DNA of 64,000 nt. Origin: Solenopsis invicta. Lineage: Eukaryota; Arthropoda; Insecta; Hymenoptera; Formicidae. The notes beneath the pieces are model-generated. The model had not been told where the DNA came from. It worked only from the letters and a program-made list of their open reading frames with translations, and did no database searches. The position numbers and the translations under genes are program-made. Below are positions 25,502-37,900 of this stretch, piece after piece (the stretch's first letter is position 1; every line of letters begins with the position of its first letter). Location of the stretch: contig NC_052672.1 of NCBI RefSeq assembly GCF_016802725.1, positions 9,744,710 through 9,808,709 of the forward strand, given 5' to 3'.

Positions 25502-25505
<4 letters not shown>

Positions 25506-28500
25506 CTTGCGTATGTGTATGTGTACGAGAGTCGCTCAGGTTGCGCCAGGCAGCGCCTTTTGTAGCACCTACCACCAAGTAGAGGCGATCTCCTCCTTCG
25601 TTCTCTTTCCGATCGCGCCCGAAAAGAGGCGATCGGAGAGAGAAGCAGGGACCACGAAGGGACAGCCTCCGTGCAGAAGTAAAGTCCTCTCGTGATGCCT
25701 GTGCCCTATAATTGCCAATTAGTGAGAGGATGTTTAATCGCCATTAGGACGATGGTAACCGGACGATCGAGGATCGGCCAGGGCCCTTCCTTCCTCCCTG
25801 GGTGGACCCGCTTCGAACTATCGTCGCCTTTTAGCTAGCGATATTTACACGATCTCACGGTATCTGCATAAAATTCGCGACCACCATGCACCCGTGATTC
25901 GCCTCGGAGGCGCGAGAGGATAGGCGATCTTTTTAACGGCTTTGAGATTCCGAACGGGGGATTCAGGTGTCTCCTTAATAAATCCTCGAACACGTCGTCG
26001 CGGTTTCCCGCGTGTCCCCCTTGTCTCTCTCTTTCTCCATCTTCCTCTTTCTTTCTCTCTCTTTTTCTCTCGGAGATAGGTCTACCGTTGCCGGTGCCTC
26101 TTTGAGAAACATGCGCGTTTCTGGAATTCCCGTACGACCTTCGGAGGTTTCATCGGAGGCGACACGCTCGTCGCAGTATACCGCGTCCTTCTTTGTCCTC
26201 GACCTCCATTTTGCGAGACGCAACACTCGTTTCGAGCGTTTATCGCGCGTACGGTCGTCTGATCTAGCGTGGATCGTGAGATCTTCAGAGCCGAGGCGGA
26301 GACGGTAGCGAAAAACGGATTTACGTTTCTAGATGCGCGCTAGATGGCAGCGTTGCTACCTGGGAAAGAGATCGGGTGCGAGATCGCCAGAAGCACACAC
26401 GCACCTCCTCCACCTTTTCGACCCTGACGTGGCGAGGCGTCGCTATCATTCACATGATTTCGTGACTCGACCGCTCGCTCCGGCCGACGCGGATGCAAAT
26501 GTTATTGATTGGGAATAAAAACGCAGTCGCATGGCGCGCTCCTACATGCTTTCCCTCCCTTTCCCCTCCCCTGCCCAACCCCTCTGAATATAAATCGACA
26601 CGTTAATTCTAAAACCGGACAGATACAGCGAGAGAGATCCTATCTCGGCTTATTAAAAAAAATGACGCTCAACATTGCCGCTCGCTCCGGTACGATGATC
26701 GCACTCGTATGCGCGTAAAAGATCTGCGAACGAGACGGCTCGTTATCCTTACGCCCTTACGCATTACCGCGTAAACACTCCGTGTTCGTGTAGGAACTCC
26801 AGCGAGATTATTAATAAAGTTATAAAATAAACAGACTCTCCCGCTTATCTCGGGCACGTTATAATTAAATCATTATAGAGGCGCATACACGCTCCTGAAT
26901 TTCCAAGGAAATAATTCGTGTCGATACGCGAGCGGAATGTTAACTCCTTTTTTTTTTTTTATAAAAATACGCAACCTAAGGCGAGCTATCAGCGTGAGTT
27001 ATTATTAAAATTCCCCGTAACCGGTGCTTTCATTGAATTAATGATTGTTTGATGTTTATAATTTCATGCGCCGGGCTGTCTTCTACATTATGCAAGCTAC
27101 CCGCGACCGGCCACACGAGACCAGCGCAATAATTACACGATGGCGCATTGCTATTAGCGGAGCGCGTTCCCGCGCCGTTCCCGCGATATCCGGTAACATA
27201 GAATTCGAGCAATGAAATTCGCGTTATCGCGCTCGCCTGCGCGACGTTCAATTTCGCCGTTCGATCCCTCCTCGGGGTATCGTTCTAAGCGCGCGCCGTA
27301 CATACGTATCGCGGCCGCCGATCGACACGAGATCTCCGCGCTATCTCTCCCGCGACCACGACGGCTAAATTACGATGTCACATTAACGTGTCACGATCCT
27401 TTCGAGAGAATTTTTCGTAATCGGTGATCCTATAAGGCCGCGATTGTATAAATAAATTATAATACGATCATCGCCGTCCATGCAAATGGACGCGCGTAAA
27501 AGGAAATAACGCTGTCGTAAGATTTTAATCCGGCAGTATCGATGATCGTTGAAACGCGAATTTATCGCAGAGATACGTAAAGATATTATTATTTGAAGAA
27601 ACGCACAGCTCCGCAGTTAATTCGCCATGTTTATAAATTACAGATGAATAGCTCGAAATATTCAGCGCTTATATAGTTGCGATTTAAATACTTGACAGAT
27701 TTATCGCGAAATAAAACGTTTCACTTTTAGCCCGATGAAAATAATGGGGAATGAATAAACAGGTTTTCTATAGAGCGTCAATCATCGGGAAATCAATGGT
27801 TATGCGAAAGCAGCTTTGCGTTCGCAAAAAGAAAAGGCACTTCGATTGCGGCATTGGCTCACCTCGAATTAATGACATATGAATGAAGTTGTACTATCTT
27901 TCTTTCGTTTGAGATTCAGTCCTCCTCTCGCGAGAGGACGCGGACGGTTCTTGTCTTATCTTAATGTCAATTCAACCACACCGAGGTGAAAATAATCTTT
28001 TCAATAAATACGTTATCGATTGCGGATCCTGAATTTCGTATACGCAATCGCGCACTTTTCTCTTCCCCCTTGCGCTTTGATCAAATCAAAAATCGGCAAG
28101 GTCACCTGACAACGATAGCGATAAACGTCGGGAAACATTTTTATCGCCCACATAGATCGCTCGAAGTTTCGTAACACAATGAGAAACGGAAGTGGCGGGG
28201 GAGGAGGAACGCGCGGTGCGGTCTCTCTCGCGGCGCATAAATGATAATCGCGAATGTTTATTGCCCCAGCGCGGAGAGAGACAGCGACGGAGGCCGCACC
28301 GCCTCGTCGGTGGTAACCGGCATGCATGTAACATCCAGATGTCACTGCGGAAACTTTCGAAACGACTTGCCGCATAATCGCGCGACATTTGTCATCCGGG
28401 GCGACGCGCGCGTCATTTCGTTTCGCGACGAACCCGGCGAAGCGGACGACGAGGCGAACGAACGTGAAGCGGGCGAGCGAGGAGAAACGAGAATGGGAAA

Positions 28501-31500
28501 AGGGGGCACGACAGACAGGATAGACGGCCCGTATAGCCGTTTTGAAATATTCGCCGGGCGTCGTCGCTGCGGCGCGGCGCGGCGGCGGTGCCGAGAGCGA
28601 AATGTCGGCCGAAATGGATATTGGCGTCCCGTTTATAATCGTGCACCACGGAAATTTCCCCGGCGGCGTTCCACCGCGCGTATCATCGCGTGTCGCCGTG
28701 TCCGCATAATTGTTCGGCGAAACACGATTAATTCGTACGTGTCGCCGTATCGCCGTGAGCACCGATCAACGTCGCTCAGGAAACGTGACCCTCTTAGGGC
28801 CGAATCGATTGTAGAAAGTACCGTAGTATTTCTACTTTTGTTAATTTTAAGATCGTTGGACAACGCAAAAGAGACACACGCTCCTACTTTTTCCTTTAAT
28901 ATTTGCCCTCGTATTTCATAGTACAATAGTTCCAGAAATAATTCTAGAAACCTTTTTTTTTTTTTATTGACGCGGGAAAACTCTTTCGCATAACGTGTTC
29001 AAGGCAAGCGAAGTGAGAACGCTGTTTCGAAAATATTCTTACAAGATATATGTTAGTGTTTTTAATTTCCTGGAATAAAGTCGAGAAAAAAAACTTCGTT
29101 TTTTCGAAAAAAAAAAAAAAAAAAAAATGACTGATAATAAATTACAAAATGTCATACCGGGTTTTTTTTACAAATTCTATTACAAATCATTTTATATGTT
29201 ACAAATAAAATATTGTATTGTCCTTGCACTATAAATTCTGTGTGCTTGTAAATTTTCCTATCCTATCCTTCCTCTATGACACATGCAATTTATTAACACA
29301 ATTTTGAAATGTGTTTACGTACGAAACAATCATCTCCATTTCGTAAAGTTCTCAGTATAAATGTCATGGCATTGGACTATGTTAATGAATTACCTCTCAA
29401 AGCTTAAACGTGAAAGAAATTTTAAAGTCATTGAAGTAGAAGACCATAAAAGTAAAATCATCTTGAAAGAACAAACGCGGTAAAACCATTTCGAAAGAGA
29501 AATACGACAAAGAAAAAAACAAAAAAAAATCGTTTTTTTTTTTTAAGAGATTCTTAACCTGAGAATATTTCCGGGTAAGAAATACTTTCGGTTCGTAGGA
29601 AGAGTTGCTGAATGCGAATGCTGAATGCCGGTTGCCTAAAAAGTAACTCATCAGTATTTTATGTTTTTACTTTATTTTATGTTTGTATTAACCCTAGCTC
29701 ACCTATAAATATAACGTACCGACTTTCTTACATCGCTACAATTTTTTATAATATAATTTAAAAACTTGAACTGAGGTTAAAAAAAATGTTAACTATCCAT
29801 AGACGATAAGCCTGCAGGACACATTCTTTTTTGCATTATTCAACATGAAAGTGCATAAAAGATTAAAAAGTGTACCCACAGGTGGCTAACCCATAAATTT
29901 TCGGCATTCTGAATATCCTTTTATTTTTTATTAAAGATACGTTAACTGGATTTTAGATAGTATAAAGTAAGTGCATGAAACTGTAGCATTAAAAAAAGTT
30001 ATTTTAGTGTAATGTATACGCATTATTACGTGCACTGTAATATTCTTTTGCTTTTTACATACTAACAGGTGTAAATGCATTACACAACACAGACCTCCTA
30101 GGAATAACTACGGAATGTTCAAAGAACGTTTTTAGAATATTCTTTGGATAAAATCTTCTGTTCTCTTTAATTATATATACAATAATAACATGCACGTTGT
30201 AAAAAGACTTATAATAAATTAATAAGAAACGATTTGCTCTCAGTGAAAGATTAAATACATTGTCGAAATAAGTATCAGAAATATCAAGCTACAATTTCCA
30301 ACATTTATTTCGTAAATGGAAACTATAATAAAAAATAAGTGATATGCATTTGGCAACTTTCCTCTCATATAACAAAATTTTAATAAAGTTTCTATTATAT
30401 TCAATTAAAATTTTAAAATCATAACAAATATTTCTCGTGCGAGTTTTACATCACGATATAATAAATACGATAAAAACTATGTCAATTATATGGATTGTGC
30501 CAGTACATCAAACTTGTCCACGAAAAAGAGTATAGTAATCGATTATTGATTCATTCGTAGGTATATTGCTCCATCACTGTTTCTATAAATAAAATTTCGT
30601 TATGGACCGTACAATCCCCACGAATAATTCTTCATCACATTAATCTTACCAGTTTGAACAGTGACAATCGCTGGTCTGCAATTGTTAGCTTAATTTCACA
30701 TAAACCGTCACGATTAGGGAAAAATTGTATGCCCAGGAATGTTTTAATCCACCCGAGAAAGTTGGGATTTGCGATGTATCGTCGACTATTAAAGTCCTCG
30801 TTACTCGCGTGTCGTCCCAAATACGTCACGCGAAAATAGTCAACAATTGCGGCAAACAGTTACGGGCGTATAAACGTCCGTTTAGCGCCGAACGATATCG
30901 GCGGTAATAGCCGGGTGAGTAGCGTGTTTTGCATAACGATCACATTTTATCTCGCGGCACGTGTGGTTCGTCGTTTATTAACACTGACAATCGCTGTCAC
31001 GGTATCGCGGAGCGAACCGATTATCCGTTAGAGTCGCAAAAATGGCCTTGCGATATATAATGAGCAGGTTTCCGACGGGCGTCGTTTCACCTTCCCGGAC
31101 CTGACGTGGAATCTATATCTCTCCAGCGTGCCGATCGCGCGCGGCAAGGCGCGGTGTGGGACGGGCACCGTCCACCGACGTGAGATACGGTAATCGAGTA
31201 TCGATAGGCGCAAACAAGCGCGCGTACGCAACGTCGGGGTTCCACGGACGTAAAGCGTTCTGGTAAAATAGTTCGTTTACGAGTTTACAAAGGTATCGAC
31301 ATTTTCATGAGTATTTGCGGCTATTTAAATGGATTGCCTGCTCGTCGGTTTGTAACGAGGGACCATGATTGTCGCGAGGCTTATCAACGACCAAATGCTA
31401 GGCCTTGAAAAAAACTTTTTTTTTCTTTTCTTTTTAAACGAACTGCAATTGCGCGTTTGACAATTCCTAGCTATGTGCCAATTTTTGGTGACTCGTGTAA

Positions 31501-31671
31501 AATACGATGATCACTCTTACATATTTCGAGCATTTGTCTCGAAATAATATGCTGATACGTATTTTTACGCTAGCGTGTACATCGGCAATCCTTCTTCCTG
31601 CTACGCAGGGAAGGAAAAAAAGAGAAACACGGCGGCGCCGATCTAAGACCATTTTCATTTCTCTGTTGCAG

Positions 31672-32940
31672 AATAAAGCGGCGCTGTTGAGGGAGAGGTC
31701 ATGCGAGGAAGTCCTGCGGCCGGACTGTAAATACGCGCTCCTGAGTGGTCTCGGGATTTATTAGCGTTATCTCGACTTCGCGTCAGGGGCGGAGAAAGAG
31801 AGACAGAGGGAGAAGAAGAGAGCGAGAGAGAGAGAGAGAGAAAAGAAGGAAGGAAGTAAGTAAGGGAAGAGAGGAAGGTGGCCGACTCTTCGAGATACAT
31901 AAATCGTTCCCCGACTTCTGGAAGGCGCGACTTGGAAAAGACGTATGAGGGGGTAGAAGAGCGACTGTGCGCGAAGCGAGAGTACGCGAGAGAGGAGGCG
32001 GCTTAGAGGAGATTTAGGAATTAGGAGAATTACGTCAAAGTGCCTGCTTACGCACGGCTACGTACGGCGAAGCGACACCGAGGGCCGGGTAAGAAGAAAG
32101 TATGGGGGCCGAGCGCGCTCGGGATTTATGTCCGACGCGTTCTTCCTCGGCGACGGCGGCGGCGGCGGCGGCGTGCCTGCTGCAAGCAAGAGCTGTGAGC
32201 CGCCATATTTTCGATCGGTACCATCGACCGCTGGCTGACGGCAAGAAGATGGGTTTACGGGACACGGAGCAACCAACGTGTTGCGTCATCCCGTCATCGA
32301 AGCTGCTGAAGCAGGCTCGAGTAAGAGAGGGAGGTTTTCAAGTTACCCAGGCTCGAGTGGCCGAACACGAACTTTCCGCGATCGTCTTCGATGTTCGGAT
32401 GTACCGCCGGTACATCGCACCTCACACGTACACTCACTCACACACACACGCATCTCATACACACACAAACACACACGTAATCGTGAGTCCTTTTCTTTTT
32501 TTTTTTTAGTCAATACGTTTCATTGCCGATCGTTCATTGCGACGCGACGTCTCGGGATTTCCGGAATGGCACTGCGCGTCGTCGAATTTGTAAATAAAGG
32601 ACGAGCAAATGCCGATCACTTCGAGAATCCGCATTAATGGCACTGAAGATCGCGTATACGTGTACATGTACAGTACCTCCGACGACGGAAGGGGCGAATC
32701 GTTTGCGATATTCCGCGTGTCGGCGGACGAGAATGATGCGCCACTTCCGATCGCGAATTAACACATGGGCAACGTGCAAGGTAGCACTACTTCTTCGTTA
32801 CGAGGTAACGGGGTCTTTCTTAACGGTCGTCGCTCGAAATCGGTCATTTAACTCGGCACAGACAGAGAGTTTCGGTGAAGAGGAGGAGGACGTTCGAGCG
32901 AATATAATACTTCGACCAAGTCGCGCGCGGCACGAATATC

Positions 32941-32971
<31 letters not shown>

Positions 32972-34590
32972 GAGAGAAGAGAAACACTCGATCTACCTGT
33001 TGTAGGGTTAAGATGAAAATAGGGGAAAGACAGATCGCGTAGCGCATTACAAAGCTACTATCGTTAAACTTACCACTAACTCCTTTAATTATCCGAATGA
33101 AATATTAACGTATACCCGAATACCCGCATATAGAGATGGAATGATAAATAGTACACCTACGCATTACACATACACACACGGTGACACGCAAGTAACTCTA
33201 GGCCGTAGATCTTAAGGCTGTACGTACTACATCACGAAATTTTATCGGGGTGACGCGTCTTGAGAATTTTCCAGAGAAAAAGGAAGAGAGATCCTCGCCG
33301 CAGAGTATACATCCCTGTATTATAAGTATAAACAAATATATGTGGATGGAGTAGGCGCAATGCTTAACGCGCCGAACGATAATACTAACAGCGACGAGAG
33401 CGGAGATACGATGAGGAAAATAATAATCGTTAAGGATCAAATTCGTCCCTTTTCGCGCGACAACCGTGCACTCGCGCATCTCAGGTCAAGTCCGGGACAT
33501 CGGAGAGACGCAAATTCGTCGTATACATTTGTAGTACATGTTACATTTGATTGTTGCCTGATGCTGTATTTTGTTGTATTTCTTGCAATTATCAATTTCT
33601 TTTATGAACATTTTTAAGTTGTTGATATTCGCGTTGGTATACTCTTGTTGATCAGTGTTTTATTCTTTAAGGGAAAGAATATTATGGTTTTGCTCACACA
33701 ATTCCTAGGCGAGAGATACGAGGACATCGTGAATGCGTGGCATAAAAAGTGAAGGAAATGCGGCGTGCACGGTGTTCGAAACAAAAAAAAAATTGTTGAT
33801 ATTTTTTTATATTATATGTATATCGCGGGTCGTCCCTCTTTTCGCGGAGTCAGTCACGTTGGTGATAAGAACCGAGAGACGCACGACACTAGTGTTTTGC
33901 GCAAATTGCGAAATGACTGTCTAGCTGCGTCTTAAAGGAAAAAAAAGGAGGGAAGTCGACTATTATTTTGTACTTTGGCGTAAATGTAAAACGGAAGCGC
34001 ACGCGAGTCATCGTCGACGGTGTTGAAGGGGGAGCGTGTCGAATGGAACTTGTACATTGTTTTGTAAAGAATACCTTTATTTATATCTGTGATAACGGGA
34101 GAGTTCAACGGAGGAAGAAAAAAAAGAGAGGGAAGCGATAACGTAAGGCGTTCGCGGTATCGGTATACTCTGACGAAGACGGTCGGTGCTCGTGCATTCG
34201 TTGACACGTATATCATAGTATAATTATATAGATACGGTAACGTTTTTTTGTAAATAATCAGAGAAGTATAGAGAGATAGGAAAAAAAGAGGAAACAGAAA
34301 GGGAAACAAGGGTAGAGTGTACCGCTTTTTTTTGCGGACGATTCTAATTAAACGAAGGCTAGAGAAAGGGGTAAATAAAAAAATTATATAAATATATAAA
34401 TATAACGCACGTTTTGTGTACATTGTCGCACCTTCGTGAGAGAATCTATTTGTTGTGAATAGTACACGTAATATGATACAGATATATGCTATTACTATTA
34501 GGTTTTATTCGCTTGTTCGTACGGATTCGACTGTAAAATAATTAAATTGTACATAGTCCTGAATGTGAATATAAACAGAAAAAAAATATA
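31672..34590 (+). other. Candidate spliced terminal 3'-UTR exon of the Iroquois gene
   Basis: A strong acceptor (TTTCTCTGTTGCAG, ending 31671) is followed by about 2.9 kb without a coding frame. From about 33.0 kb the sequence has the look of an insect 3' UTR on the + strand. It has many TGTAAAT, TTGTACATT and TTTATTTATA words and A-rich runs, and it closes with a TGTAAAATAATTAAA-type stretch and AATATAAACA near 34570. Paired with the donor at 23008, this would give a 3'-UTR intron of about 8.7 kb. It could instead belong to an independent transcript. The 3' limit is a guess. Confidence 0.33.
32941..32965. repeat. (GA)n microsatellite
   Basis: A pure GA tract within the candidate 3'-UTR exon. 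Confidence 0.97.
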
Positions 34591-34599
34591 TATACATGT

Positions 34600-34920
34600 G
34601 TATGTATACAAGCATGTATATATATTATTGCTATTATCACTATAATTTTTAACATCGACATATTATTTTTTTTTTTTATTATTTTAATATTGTCTGGTCG
34701 AGCATTATAGAAATTCATGTTATACAATAAAAAAATAGCAATAGTAATAATATGTCGATGTTTATAATAATAATAACAATAGCAATATATATGTACATAC
34801 GTATGCATATATATATGTATTATTGCTATTATCATTGATTATTATTAACGTCGATATATTATTATTATTTTATTATTATTATTGTCTACTCTATCATTAT
34901 GAATTCATATTATATTAAAA
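34600..34920. repeat. Direct and inverted TTATTGCTATTAT-type repeats
   Basis: A unit of about 98 bp at 34624-34722 recurs in direct orientation at 34818-34915; both run from TATTATTGCTATTATCA to an ATTCAT.TTATA-type end. An inverted partial copy lies between them at about 34733-34790. The sequence is rich in ATT trinucleotides and TATATG runs. It lies just after the inferred polyadenylation region. Confidence 0.6.
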
Positions 34921-37900
34921 GGAAGACTATATTATGTTGTACATGCACGCTTTACACTTTTTTTCTCCGTCTACCTCAATACCGCATTATGAAACATTAT
35001 TCAGCGTTACTTTCCTCCGGTATCGGCGTTATTTGCAACGGCGACGAAGATTTATGAATAAAAGACCACTTTAACGTCGTAGCACGTTCATTGTCGTTCA
35101 AAGAAACCCAAGTTTCACCATCCTTGACTCGATAATCGTCCTCATTCAAGATTCTCCAGATCGATAGATAGGTATATCCCGCGGTCGTTCCGAAAATCGA
35201 TATTATTTGGCCGCCGCCGCGGCCAAAGTCGCATCGAAGGTTGTACGCACACCTGTTTGAGAATCCCCTCCCATCCCCTCCCCCCTCCCTGACTTTATTT
35301 TCGGTGTTCTGCAGATTTTAAAAAAGTCACGGGCAAGTTGGAAGTCGCAGCACGCGCGCGCCGCAACATAGGAACCACATTGTGCCCATTCTAACGTACC
35401 ACAATGGACGTCTCCGTTTTGAATATTCGAACAATGGTACTTTCGCGGTGGGTGGAGTTTCAATGAAAATACATGGCTCTCGTGGAGAGAGGGAGAGAAA
35501 GAAGGTACGGGAGAAGGACAATGGAATCGCGCGCCATCCCTCTCCTTCTTCGAGAGAGGGAAGAAAATAAACTCCATTCGGTAGTTTGCGAACACAAGTT
35601 TGCAGCCAGTTAAAGTTTTGGAGATACGGCGGCGAACGATAAATATTAGAATAAGTCGCGATATAGGTACACACCCCATTACGAAACGTTCGCCCGGTGA
35701 ATTTTTAGCGACAGATGTGCGCCGCTGCACATGGTTCCGATCTTCGATTAACATTAAACCTCAGAAATATCGGTTCTGAAATAAGAAACGTCTGGAATAT
35801 TCCGCTATTAATAAAAGCCCTCTATTAATAAGAATCTCTGAACTTTTAAACGAGACCACCCTGACGGCTGCTCGCCGAGGGGGACGGACGCTCACCTGAC
35901 CCGCGTCCTTCCGGTCTGCTGGCAACAAACACGCACTCGCAGCACGCACGACCGTCGAAGATAAACTCGAGCAACGAGAGCAAAGAAACCCAAGTTTCAC
36001 CCCAACAGCGTGTGAGGCTGCTCCGTTCCCCCTCGGGGATGTATATACATTCTTACGAGTGTAAAAAAAAAAATATTTAACACGTTCGTATTTAAGAAAA
36101 TGAATGTCGCCGCGGTTCCTCAATCGTAATTCAAGAAGTATTCGAACGAGAGAAAAGGCGTGTAATTACGTTGCCGGCGCAAAGGTATTACAGTAAGTTA
36201 ATTTCCGCGCATAGATAATTACGCCGGCCTATTATTCATTAGGTTGCGTGCCATCTTTCGTGGATGATCGCGCGATGATAATACATCCCCCGGCCGACGC
36301 GCGCGCGCGCGCGTGACTACATTGCCGTATGTTAAAATTCCAACAACCATAAATTGGACAACAAAAAATCTCGCAGGCGGCCGCAGCAGTCAGCTAAGAC
36401 AAAGGATTAGGACCTGCAATTCCGCAGCAGGATATAACGCTATAAAGTCATAACGTGTCGTGACTTTTTTTATTCGCTCTCGGTCTCCTTCTCTCTTTCC
36501 GCCTCTCCATCACTCTTCCTCTTCCTCCTTCCACCGCTTTCCTCTCTCACACGAGGACCATCGGGGTATTCCACTTGAGTCGTATTGCCGGGCAGATGCA
36601 GGCGAGTGAAGTTTACATGAATCGGCCATATAACAACGGTCCTGTGTCATTTGGCAAGAAATATGGGATCTCGCGGCCGGCCGTGTACGTATACGTACGT
36701 TTAACGCGATGAGCACTGCGAGCAAATCTTCCGTGTTAACGTCGCGTCGTCCGAATCGCTTCGAAAGGTATGTATATGCGCGCGCGGCACGACGAATGCG
36801 CGTACATCGATACAAATATTTTGAGAGGATGCATCATTCAACAGTAATTCGGTGGACGTCGCGCGCTCCCGGTCCCCATAAATCTCCCCGGCGCGCACAT
36901 ATATAATTGTATCGCAACTTGTTTTCGTCGTCGCGGTACACGTGTCTCAAATAAATGCCACCCATAAGTACGGGATCGTGACACATATAATTTGTATAAT
37001 CACCCGCCGAGAATACTTTGCTGATAGATTAATGATTGTAGCGCTACGAATATACTCTCGTGAATTAATATTCATGAATCCCCGTCCCCGTCCCGCGCCC
37101 TCCCTCCCGTAAACGTACGCGAAATCTCGCTCGATCGCGATTCGCGACTCCTACGACTATACGAAAATAACAATAACAGGAGTAATATTAATAACGGCGG
37201 TAACAGCGAGCAAGAGAGACGAGATCGATAACCCCGCGCCGAGCGGCCGGGCATTACCATAAATTTGAATGTCCTCGCGCTTTCTGTCCCCTTCTCCCCC
37301 CCCCCCTCCCCCCTCAAACCCTTTTCCCACTGCGGTCCACTCACGATTCTTCTCGTGCGCTCTCTCCCTCTGCCTCCCGCGCACGAGCGAGCGTTTCCCC
37401 ATGACCGCCACCCTTTTTACGGCTTACTTTATGGCAAAGACTCAATTTGGCCACGGCGGTTGGTGCGCGTTCTCCGGTGACTAATATACCGGGATGCGCC
37501 GCGTGGGGTGCAGCGGTGATGCATCGTCCGCGGTGCCCCACGTATGCCGCCTTCTCCCTCGGGGAGATAGGGGCCTCGACGGGACACCTCCGTTTCTCCA
37601 ACGCAACGCGCGCATACGCGTTTTTACGAATGGCTCCTTACGAGCGGAGCTCGTCCCTCCTCTTAACGCTGCTCCACGAGATCGTTTAATATCCCCGACT
37701 CCCTTAACGGCCGCGAGAGCGTATATGGTGCAACGTTTTAACGCCGCGCAGCATATATTACCATTATTTTCCAATATCAGTCGCAGCAAATTGAAAATCG
37801 TAAACGCGTACATTTTTTTTTCTTTTAATTTTCATTCTCTTCGCGAAAACAAAGATAATTTCTAACCGGGAAATAAATTATATCTCAGCTGGGAAAAATA

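Larger units (their letters stand above)
23008..31671 (+). other. Region after the coding sequence, possible 3'-UTR intron; no gene seen
   Basis: This stretch holds microsatellites, CpG-rich blocks (about 23100-28900 and 30600-31400) and an AT-rich block (28900-30600). Open frames around 28.0-28.9 kb lie on both strands across a CpG-rich segment and encode Arg-rich proteins with no known domain. I treat them as non-coding. The stretch ends in the strong polypyrimidine acceptor TTTCTCTGTTGCAG at 31671. Confidence 0.5.

Noticed and set aside
28013..28921. Long overlapping open frames (up to about 250 codons) on both strands
   Set aside because: The block is CpG-rich and stop-poor on both strands; the proteins are Arg-rich without known domains.
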